NCBI GenBank assembly: GCA_955652855.1
Contig: CATPCN010000684.1
Coordinates: 1 to 8,125 of the forward strand
Direction of reading: 5' to 3'
DNA from: an uncultured Chthoniobacterales bacterium
Lineage (GTDB): Bacteria > Verrucomicrobiota > Verrucomicrobiae > Chthoniobacterales > UBA10450
DNA length: 8,125 bases
A model generated the notes under the pieces. The model ran no database searches. It saw only the letters and a list, made by a program, of their open reading frames with translations, and was not told the DNA's origin. Made by a program: the position numbers and the translations under genes. This document shows, one piece after another, positions 1 to 4,787 of the stretch. Each line of letters starts with the position of its first letter. The stretch's first letter is position 1.

Positions 1-425
1 CGCTCGGTTCGGTCTTCGGCGTGGATCGACAATTAATCCGCGACGGCACTTATTTTGTCGTTGAGTCTGAAGGCGCGATCATCGGCTGCGGCGGCTGGAG
101 CAAACACAAAAAACTTTTCGGCAGCGACGCGATCGGGGCAGCGGAAAACGTCACGCTCAATCCTGATCGCGATCCGGCGCGGATCCGCGCATTTTTTGTT
201 CACCCGGATTGGGCGCGCCGTGGCGTCGGACGCGCGATTCTCGCAGCTTGTGAAGACAGCATCCGGTCGGTGCGTTTTTATTCAGCCGAGCTCGTCGCGA
301 CTTTGATCGGCGAACCGTTTTACGCCGCGTTTGGTTACGCCGTAGTGGAGCGATACGAAATCTTGCTCTCAAATGGTTTGCCTCTCCCGGTCGTGCGGAT
401 GCATAAGGATTTTATTCTGCTTTGA
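1..425 (+). CDS. GNAT family N-acetyltransferase, 5'-truncated by window edge
   Basis: The product belongs to the GCN5-related N-acetyltransferases, which move an acetyl group from acetyl-CoA to an amine; the substrate cannot be told. The visible part contains 'GTYFVVESEGAIIGCGGW' (central beta strands), then 'AFFVHPDWARRGVGRAIL', where RRGVGR is the acetyl-CoA pyrophosphate-binding loop of motif A, and 'EPFYAAFGYAVVERYEI', the usual late GNAT segment. A GTG at 21 could serve as a start. However, the frame is open from position 3 to the edge, and the normal N-terminal strand and helices of the family are missing if translation starts at 21. I therefore infer that the true start lies outside the window. 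The stop TGA (423-425) overlaps the TTG start of the next GNAT gene, so the two are probably co-translated. The family call is firm; the function is open. Confidence 0.85.
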   Translation, partial: LGSVFGVDRQLIRDGTYFVVESEGAIIGCGGWSKHKKLFGSDAIGAAENVTLNPDRDPARIRAFFVHPDWARRGVGRAILAACEDSIRSVRFYSAELVATLIGEPFYAAFGYAVVERYEILLSNGLPLPVVRMHKDFILL

Positions 426-919
426 AGAAAGATTTGATCATCCGCAGAGCGACCGATTCTGATCGCAATGCAATCTGGGAAATTTTTCACGCGGTCGTCG
501 CGCCCGGCGATACTTACGCGATCGATCCGCAAATCTCGCGCGAAGATGCAATGCGATATTGGTTCGATCCGAAGAACCGAGTGTATGTCGCCGGACAAGA
601 TCGACATATTTTTGGCACATACATTCTTCGCTCGAACCAGGCCGGAGGTGGAACGCATGTCGCCAACGCCGCCTTCATGGTCGCGTCCGACGCGCGCGGA
701 TCAGGCGTTGGTCGCGCCATGGCGGAGCATTGCTTGAACGAAGCACGCACGCTCGGCTTTCGAGCGATGCAATTTAATTTCGTCGTCTCAACAAACGAAA
801 ACGCGATTCATTTGTGGAGAAAACTCGGCTTCGAAATCGCCGGCACTTTGCCGCGCGCGTTCAAACATCCCACCCTCGGTTATGTCGATGTTTACGTGAT
901 GTTTCGTTCGCTCGACTGA
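422..919 (+). CDS. GNAT family N-acetyltransferase
   Basis: This is a 165-aa cytosolic GNAT acetyltransferase of normal length for a single-domain member. The N-terminus 'DLIIRRATDSDRNAIWEIF' is the typical first strand and helix. 'VASDARGSGVGRAMAEHCLNEARTLG' holds the acetyl-CoA loop (ARGSGVGRA), and 'NENAIHLWRKLGFEIAGTLPRAF' is the usual motif B region. The ending 'YVDVYVMFRSL' resembles members that acetylate small amines or amino-acid-like compounds, but the substrate cannot be assigned. The start is taken as TTG at 422, which overlaps the previous stop as TTGA and preserves the full first strand. An AAGGA at 404-408 is a rather distant ribosome site, so translational coupling is likely. 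A TTG at 434 is the only close alternative. The gene ends 3 nt from the stop of the convergent barrel gene, leaving no room for a separate terminator. Confidence 0.88.
   Translation: MKKDLIIRRATDSDRNAIWEIFHAVVAPGDTYAIDPQISREDAMRYWFDPKNRVYVAGQDRHIFGTYILRSNQAGGGTHVANAAFMVASDARGSGVGRAMAEHCLNEARTLGFRAMQFNFVVSTNENAIHLWRKLGFEIAGTLPRAFKHPTLGYVDVYVMFRSLD
596..607 (+). repeat. Exact copy of dispersed 12-mer CAAGATCGACAT (in GNAT gene)
   Basis: This exact copy lies in the second GNAT gene, where it contributes to the residues QDRHIF. It is one of seven exact copies in the window on either strand. It may simply reflect coding sequence. Confidence 0.4.
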
Positions 920-922
920 AAA

Positions 923-2491
923 TCACTTCGCGGTCGCGCTCTCTGAATTCATCTCGTGCGCATTCATCATCGCAGGCCGGATGCGTAAAAAAACTTCGAA
1001 GGAATACGGCAAGTCGCTTCCGTAATAGCGATCGAGTCGATCGGGAAAATCGTTGATCGTGAATTGCGCGCCGAGTCCTATGTCGATCTTGTCGCCGTGC
1101 CGCAAATCGCGCACATAACCGATCGTGTAACCGCTCACCGGAAAAATGCGCGACTCGTCGGCAAGATCGAGAACGAGCTCGTGCCCGGATTTCTCCACGC
1201 GTTCCCAGCGCGCATAAATTGTGTCGCGCCCGCGCTGAAAATTCGTCTCAAGCAAAAATGCGTTCGTTTTTTCGCCGGCATCGTTGTTCCGACCCCAGAC
1301 AAAACTATTCGACCAATTTGTGTCGTGCCCGAGCGGCAGATTGTAAATGGCCGACGCGGTCGTGCGATGACGATTCACATCCGGATCGAGCGCTTCCGGG
1401 CTTCTGATGTAAGCGTGCGAAACTTGCAGCGCCAAATTTTGCGTCGGGTTCCACGAAATGCGTCCGCTGTATGAATCGAAGCGTGGCCGATCGAAATCGT
1501 AACGCTCTTCGTCCGGTTCGCGGCCGGTGAAGACGCTGCCTTCGATTTTCACGTTGCGCCATTGCAGGCCCGCGGTGGCGACGCCAAACGTGATGTGCGT
1601 CGAATCCTCCCAGTGATGTCCGATGGGCGCGTCCGGAGCATCCATCGCGGATAAGCGATGCATGAAAGTGGGTGGACCGAGCGCCGGTTCGCCCGGATAA
1701 CCGAAATAAATGTAACTGCTAAGATCGACATTAATTTTTTGCGAATACGTTATGGAAAGTTCATCGAAGAGATCGTGCGGATGTTGTCGATCGTGCAGAG
1801 GTTGATCGTGCCACGTTTCACCGGTTTGGAAGAGAAGCGGATAACCGCGGCCCTGTTCCGTGAGGGGATCGAGACTCATCATGGCGCGAAAACCGAGTTG
1901 TGCGTTTTCATTGAACGGATGGGAATACATCGCCATGATCCAGTTCGGCGCGTCGATGCGATCGTCGCCGCGGCGCGTGCTCGCATTGGTGTAGCGCGGG
2001 AAAATTCCCCCGTGCAGCATGAGCATGTCGTCGCCCAGCATGAACATCTTGCCATACATCGGCGTGGAATCGGGCACCCAGGCTGTTCCGGAGCTTTCGC
2101 GATTCATCGGATCGGCAATGTTGACCGAGGATTGCATCGACATATGCATGCCGCCGGCATCGCCGGAACCATGCGAAGTCGGATGCTCATGATGCGGCAT
2201 TTCCATTCCGTTTGCGTCATGCATCGCGTGCTCTTCATTCGACATTGGATGTTGAGTGTGGGGAGTTGGAATTTTCTTTTCTTGTTTCATCGGCACGAGT
2301 GTCATCCCGCATTTGGGGCAGTTGCCCGGATGATCCATCACCACTTCGGGATGCATTACACACGTATATTTTTGCGCCGGTGACGCGGACGGCGATGCCG
2401 AAACGTTTGACGGCTGCATCGTTTGCGCGACGACTGCACTCGCTGCGCAGATCGTCACTAAGATCGATATAGTTAAAATTTGTTTAGTCAT
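923..2491 (-). CDS. Exported heavy-metal-binding-domain / probable outer-membrane barrel protein
   Basis: This 522-aa protein begins with a signal peptide (K3, a hydrophobic stretch at about residues 5-20, likely cleavage after AVVAQ near 23). Residues 42-68 form a heavy-metal-binding domain of the type found in CusB/CzcB-like RND adaptors: YTCVMHP, then CPKCGM, with Cys44, His47, Cys58 and Cys61 as candidate ligands. Residues 75-121 are a linker crowded with His and Met, typical of periplasmic copper-binding tracts. The remaining ~400 residues contain many alternating aromatic/polar strand-like stretches and the segment HDRQHPHDLF (233-242). They read as a beta-barrel-like domain seen in uncharacterised proteins near copper genes. 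I infer outer-membrane or periplasmic metal binding, probably copper. The C-terminus does not end in the usual aromatic barrel signal. No strong ribosome site precedes ATG 2491. Upstream lie the small Cys/His protein and an ICMT gene on the same strand. The metal domain is clear; the barrel and the metal identity are inferred. Confidence 0.8.
   Translation of the reverse strand: MTKQILTISILVTICAASAVVAQTMQPSNVSASPSASPAQKYTCVMHPEVVMDHPGNCPKCGMTLVPMKQEKKIPTPHTQHPMSNEEHAMHDANGMEMPHHEHPTSHGSGDAGGMHMSMQSSVNIADPMNRESSGTAWVPDSTPMYGKMFMLGDDMLMLHGGIFPRYTNASTRRGDDRIDAPNWIMAMYSHPFNENAQLGFRAMMSLDPLTEQGRGYPLLFQTGETWHDQPLHDRQHPHDLFDELSITYSQKINVDLSSYIYFGYPGEPALGPPTFMHRLSAMDAPDAPIGHHWEDSTHITFGVATAGLQWRNVKIEGSVFTGREPDEERYDFDRPRFDSYSGRISWNPTQNLALQVSHAYIRSPEALDPDVNRHRTTASAIYNLPLGHDTNWSNSFVWGRNNDAGEKTNAFLLETNFQRGRDTIYARWERVEKSGHELVLDLADESRIFPVSGYTIGYVRDLRHGDKIDIGLGAQFTINDFPDRLDRYYGSDLPYSFEVFLRIRPAMMNAHEMNSESATAK
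1080..1091 (-). repeat. Exact copy of dispersed 12-mer (in barrel gene)
   Basis: The + strand reads ATGTCGATCTTG, so the gene-sense strand reads CAAGATCGACAT and encodes part of DKIDIG. A near copy with one mismatch (TAAGATCGACAT on +) sits at 1720-1731 in the same gene. Confidence 0.4.
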
Positions 2492-2501
2492 TTTGAAATA
2501 G

Positions 2502-2515
2502 GTTGAATGTTGAAT
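2502..2515. repeat. Tandem heptamer GTTGAAT x2
   Basis: Two adjacent copies of GTTGAAT (2502-2508 and 2509-2515) lie 11 nt upstream of the barrel gene start. On the coding strand they read ATTCAAC twice. This could be a small regulator site or chance; nothing else supports a role. Confidence 0.3.
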
Positions 2516-2554
2516 TGAGGGCGCACCGCGGTTGGCGCGGCACGAAGCAGCGTG

Positions 2555-2594
2555 AACGACTGAAACAATCTGCGAGCGCAGATCGCTAGTCGTT
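2555..2594 (-). terminator. Two-part stem-loop at the end of the Cys/His protein gene
   Basis: AACGACT (2555-2561) pairs with AGTCGTT (2588-2594), and inside it ATCTGC (2568-2573) pairs with GCAGAT (2578-2583) around a GAGC loop. The structure overlaps the TAA stop at 2593-2595 of the upstream gene and lies 64 nt before the barrel gene start. There is no U-tract, so it could be a processing or attenuation hairpin rather than an intrinsic terminator. Confidence 0.45.
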
Positions 2595-3015
2595 AGGCAA
2601 GCGACGGCGGAGCGTGAGCAAGAATGCTCCGCTGTAAGACGGATTCAGCGAAGGAGCTCGTGCCGGGCGGCCCGGTATCGAGCGTTTCGCAGCTGAAAGA
2701 AAGTTTCGGCGGCGCGAAAATCAAAAACTTCGCAAAAACAAGATCGACATTTTTTAGATCGACAATCCCCCGCACGAAAGTTTTTGCCGGACTGGCCGCA
2801 AGCGCGCGCAAGGTTTTGCAGCACAACATTACGCCGGCGTCGTTTTGTTTCGCCGGTTTGTGCGGCGAATGCATCGGACACTGTTCGTCCGCCGCAGGGG
2901 ATGAAGCCGATGCCGCGATCGCTGCGAGCGCGCAATGATTCGAAACCGCGATCCAGGACGAGATCGTGATGAGCACTGCCGCCCACTTCGCCGCGCTCGT
3001 TTTCCGTCCCGTCAT
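2593..3015 (-). CDS. Small exported Cys/His protein, probable periplasmic metal-associated protein
   Basis: This is a 140-aa protein of unknown family. The N-terminus (K5, K10 and then a hydrophobic run at 11-36 ending in AIAAS) is a likely signal peptide or single membrane anchor. After it come Cys46-Pro-Met-His49, His52 and the pair Cys65-Cys66. This spacing of Cys, Met and His recalls small periplasmic proteins encoded next to copper-handling genes, so metal binding is inferred. The C-terminus 'ESVLQRSILAHAPPSLA' has no motif I can name. I chose ATG 3015 because GGAG sits 8 nt before it; the reading frame continues further upstream but would run into the ICMT gene in an unlikely composition. 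A GTG at 3018 is directly adjacent. The ICMT gene ends 49 nt upstream and the barrel gene starts 101 nt downstream, both on the same strand, suggesting a shared operon. Confidence 0.65.
   Translation of the reverse strand: MTGRKTSAAKWAAVLITISSWIAVSNHCALAAIAASASSPAADEQCPMHSPHKPAKQNDAGVMLCCKTLRALAASPAKTFVRGIVDLKNVDLVFAKFLIFAPPKLSFSCETLDTGPPGTSSFAESVLQRSILAHAPPSLA
2739..2750 (+). repeat. Exact copy of dispersed 12-mer, with a shorter copy beside it
   Basis: CAAGATCGACAT is followed by six bases (TTTTTT with the flanking base) and then AGATCGACAAT at 2756-2766. On the coding strand the pair encodes IVDL and NVDL in the small Cys/His protein, an imperfect direct repeat. Confidence 0.4.
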
Positions 3016-3064
3016 CACGGTTTCTCCATTCGTCCAGAATTGGAAACCTTCAACCGCTTTTGTG

Positions 3065-3649
3065 TTAACTCGGTTTCCGCAACGGCAGAACCGCCGGCAC
3101 TCTGCGCGCGTAATCATCGAAGGGGGCGCCGAATTGTTCGCGCAACAATTTCTCTTCGCTGCGCACGCGAATGAGCGTGCCGACCGCGAAGAACGCGAGT
3201 GCGACGGCAAACCCGATCCATTGACTGAATGCGAGGCCCGCGGCTAGCAGCATGCCGAGCATGCCGGTGTAAATCGGGTGTCGCACGAAATTGTATGGCC
3301 CTTGCGTAACGAGCGCGTGATCCTCGAGCACGCGCGCGGTGATGCTCCATTGTTTTCCGAGCGTGCGCACGGCCGCCCACATCAACCAGAGCGATGCGAC
3401 GACGAGCGCCACGATGATCATCGCGATAACTAGTTCAAACCAAAAGCCGAGCGGCAAGATCGACATACCCCGCGGGCGACGGATCCAGACGAGGCCTAGC
3501 GCGACGCTTTGCAGCGCAACGCCGAGGATGGAATCGCGGTCGCGTTTACGCGCCACCGTTTTCCCCGCAGGCTTCCGCCGAAAAAGAAAAATCGCGCCGA
3601 AGATAATCCAGCCGATGATCACCGTCGCAGGCGGCAAAGAATTAAGCAT
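3065..3649 (-). CDS. ICMT-family membrane methyltransferase (CzcN-like candidate)
   Basis: This 194-aa integral membrane protein belongs to the isoprenylcysteine carboxyl methyltransferase / phospholipid methyltransferase-like superfamily, which uses S-adenosylmethionine. Hydrophobic segments lie at about residues 8-23, 41-56, 68-92 and 128-160. The family signature is clear: HALVTQGPYNFVRHPIYTG (111-129, with RHPxY) followed by RSEEKLLREQFG (163-174) and FDDYARRVP (177-185), the SAM-binding C-terminal half. ATG 3649 begins the first membrane segment. The same frame is open for another 89 codons upstream, but that stretch is Arg/Gly-rich and overlaps the preceding gene, so it is not coding. 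The internal Met62 (ATGTCGATCTTG) would drop two membrane segments and is less likely. CzcN of metal-resistance operons is a member of this family. The neighbouring Cys/His and heavy-metal-domain proteins make such a role plausible, but the substrate is unknown. Confidence 0.85.
   Translation of the reverse strand: MLNSLPPATVIIGWIIFGAIFLFRRKPAGKTVARKRDRDSILGVALQSVALGLVWIRRPRGMSILPLGFWFELVIAMIIVALVVASLWLMWAAVRTLGKQWSITARVLEDHALVTQGPYNFVRHPIYTGMLGMLLAAGLAFSQWIGFAVALAFFAVGTLIRVRSEEKLLREQFGAPFDDYARRVPAVLPLRKPS
3455..3466 (-). repeat. Exact copy of dispersed 12-mer (in ICMT gene)
   Basis: On the coding strand ATGTCGATCTTG encodes Met62-Ser-Ile-Leu of the ICMT protein, between the second and third hydrophobic segments. 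Confidence 0.4.
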
Positions 3650-3675
3650 CGCTGCGAGCCGGCGCGATTTTTCCT

Positions 3676-4164
3676 CTAATTCCCGGCCTTCTGATCGAGC
3701 GCATTCTTGTCCGGCGCGATCATGATTTCGCCCGGCACGCTCGGCACGTAAACGAAAGCATAAGTGCGGGCCGGAGTTTGCCAGCCGGTCGCCTCCGCCA
3801 CCACGGTGTCGCCCTGCTTCTCCGCGTAATCGATATAATCGGAGCCGGCCGCTTGCGACCAATTCGAGTGCGGCCCGATCTGCATCTCCACCGCGCGCAG
3901 GTCGCCCTCGTTCCATCTGCTCGCCGTGCGCTTCTTGAATGCGGCGTAGCGCGACTTGTTGTTAAAAAAGCCGACCGTCACGTCCCAGCCAGCGTCCATC
4001 GAGCCGACGAGAAAACCGTAAGCGCGTTCGCCTTGTCCGACCATGTCGAGAAGGTTTGCCGCCATAGTCGCTTGCTTGCCGAAGCTCGCTTCCACTTGGG
4101 CCAAAGATTTCAGCAACACATTCACGCTGGGAGTCGACGTTAAATTTCCGCCGAGCCGGAACAA
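3676..4164 (-). CDS. Hypothetical protein, start uncertain, possibly 5'-truncated
   Basis: I do not recognise this family. From TTG 4164 the product is 162 aa, mostly soluble. It has a helical first part (VNVLLKSLAQVEASFGKQATMAANLLDM) and a mixed aromatic, strand-like middle and end (GWDVTVGFF, RTYAFVYVPSVPGEIMIAP). Amino-acid balance is normal here, while the overlapping frames are Arg-rich or His-rich, so I believe this frame is the coding one. The 5' end is odd. The frame is open back to a TAA at 4234-4236 but contains no ATG or GTG upstream of 4164, and TTG 4164 has no ribosome site. Downstream GTG codons at 4125 and 4119 would shorten the protein. A hairpin built from the dispersed 12-mer lies directly upstream (4182-4205), so the original start may have been lost. 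The gene ends 26 nt before the ICMT start, suggesting co-transcription with it. Confidence 0.55.
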   Translation of the reverse strand: MFRLGGNLTSTPSVNVLLKSLAQVEASFGKQATMAANLLDMVGQGERAYGFLVGSMDAGWDVTVGFFNNKSRYAAFKKRTASRWNEGDLRAVEMQIGPHSNWSQAAGSDYIDYAEKQGDTVVAEATGWQTPARTYAFVYVPSVPGEIMIAPDKNALDQKAGN

Positions 4165-4174
4165 GAAAATAAAG

Positions 4175-4205
4175 TTCGCAAGATCGACATAGAACGATGT
4201 CGATC
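4175..4205 (-). terminator. Hairpin element 2, after the 115-aa gene
   Basis: GATCGACAT (4182-4190) pairs perfectly with ATGTCGATC (4197-4205) around AGAACG. The left side, TTCGCAAGATCGACATA at 4175-4191, is identical over 17 nt to hairpin element 1 at 4749-4765. On the minus strand it begins 14 nt after the stop of the 115-aa gene and is followed by the AT-rich stretch AACTTTATTTTC, so termination is plausible but not canonical. Confidence 0.5.
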
Positions 4206-4219
4206 CAACCGGCCGCGAC

Positions 4220-4567
4220 TCAGAGTGCGTCGATTAATTTTTCCGGCGCATCACTTGGCGCGTCGGAAACGATGCGCCAAAAACCGTTCCCGTCCTTGAT
4301 GACGTGGCGTTCGTCCGAATCGCCGTGAAAATCAATGATGTTCCGCGAGTCGAGCGCACGCTCGGCCGTCGCCTTGTCCGCGTAGATTCTGTTCAAGATT
4401 CGATCGACCCGCGGATCGACCGGTTTTTCTAGCGCACTTTTCTGCTCTGCGGTCAGAAGGATCCGGCGCGATTTTGGCGGCGGCACGTACTCGGGAATGG
4501 GCGGCGCGGACACAACTTCCTCGACGACCGGCGTGGGCGGCTTGGCGCCTCTGCGAAACAGATTCAT
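4220..4567 (-). CDS. Small Pro-rich hypothetical protein
   Basis: This is a 115-aa protein of unknown family with no signal peptide or membrane segment. Residues 1-10 are basic (NLFRRGAKP). Residues 10-32 form a Pro/Val/Glu-rich flexible stretch (PPTPVVEEVV, then PPIPEYVPPPK), followed by a predicted helix with LLTAEQKSALEKPVDPRVDRILNRIY (37-62), and a short end containing DSDERHVIKDGNGFWRIVSD (82-102) that reads as a small beta unit. ATG 4567 is the natural start: the sequence upstream is intergenic, and no closer start keeps the basic N-terminus. No clear ribosome site is seen. A sigma-54-like -24/-12 element lies 22-38 nt upstream, and a hairpin follows the stop. It may be a single-gene unit or the first gene of the run into the metal module. 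I suggest no function. Confidence 0.65.
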   Translation of the reverse strand: MNLFRRGAKPPTPVVEEVVSAPPIPEYVPPPKSRRILLTAEQKSALEKPVDPRVDRILNRIYADKATAERALDSRNIIDFHGDSDERHVIKDGNGFWRIVSDAPSDAPEKLIDAL

Positions 4568-4588
4568 AAACTCAGAGAGCTATAGTTT

Positions 4589-4605
4589 AAGCTTGTGCCG
4601 TGCCA
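4589..4605 (-). promoter_or_regulatory. Sigma-54-like -24/-12 element
   Basis: On the minus strand the sequence reads TGGCACGGCACAAGCTT. It matches the consensus TGGCACG-N4-TTGCW except that the TT is AA, and it keeps the GG and GC dinucleotides at the right 10-nt spacing. The expected transcription start would be about 12 nt before ATG 4567, a short leader. This is a single-site visual match, so chance is possible. Confidence 0.3.
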
Positions 4606-4643
4606 GATTTCCGCTGCGATCGCATGTGGGGATTTCCGGAGGG

Positions 4644-4656
4644 GAAAATAATTTTC
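4644..4656. promoter_or_regulatory. 13-nt AT-rich palindrome
   Basis: GAAAAT-A-ATTTTC is a perfect inverted repeat about 77 nt upstream of ATG 4567 on the minus strand. Its size suits a dimeric regulator, but no regulator can be named and AT-rich palindromes arise easily by chance. Confidence 0.25.
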
Positions 4657-4748
4657 ACGCGTGCCTAATGCAGAAGGCGCCCAAGAGGTCGCGAAATTAA
4701 AACAAGGTTAACATCGTGCAAAGCTATGAATCGAACCGCCCGTCATAA

Positions 4749-4780
4749 TTCGCAAGATCGACATAAACATGTCGATCTTG
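4749..4780 (-). terminator. Hairpin element 1, perfect 12-bp stem after ahcY
   Basis: CAAGATCGACAT (4753-4764) and ATGTCGATCTTG (4769-4780) form a perfect 12-bp stem with a 4-nt AAAC loop, 7 nt past the ahcY stop. It probably marks the 3' end of the metK-ahcY transcript. No T-tract follows on the minus strand (GCGAATTATGACGG), so it may act in RNA stability or Rho-assisted ending rather than as an intrinsic terminator. Confidence 0.6.
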
Positions 4781-4787
4781 GCGACGG

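Larger units (their letters stand above)
4568..4787. other. Intergenic region between ahcY and the 115-aa gene
   Basis: This 220-nt gap holds, from left to right, a sigma-54-like element (4589-4605), a 13-nt palindrome GAAAATAATTTTC (4644-4656), an AT-rich patch near 4696-4712 and the perfect hairpin at 4753-4780. I find no convincing gene in it. A micro-ORF that starts in the hairpin arm (MSILRIMTGG...) has no supporting signal. Confidence 0.6.

Noticed and set aside
920..922. Terminator between the GNAT and barrel genes
   Set aside because: Only 3 nt separate the two convergent stops and no clear bidirectional stem was found around them.
1658..2383. 241-aa plus-strand ORF opposite the metal-domain barrel gene
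   Set aside because: It is His/Arg-rich, the mirror of the His/Met-coding stretch on the minus strand, with no recognisable domain. The minus-strand protein carries real motifs.
3016..3210. Longer start for the small Cys/His protein
   Set aside because: The upstream part overlaps the ICMT gene end and is Arg/Cys-rich. ATG 3015 has a GGAG at proper spacing and starts the signal peptide.
3650..3916. N-terminal extension of the ICMT reading frame
   Set aside because: The frame is open, but the residues are Arg/Gly-rich and overlap the 162-codon gene in another frame. The family architecture begins at the Met at 3649.
4708..4769. Micro-ORF starting in the hairpin arm (MSILRIMTGG...)
   Set aside because: The ATG is part of the repeat stem, has no ribosome site and encodes only 18 residues ending at a TAA.
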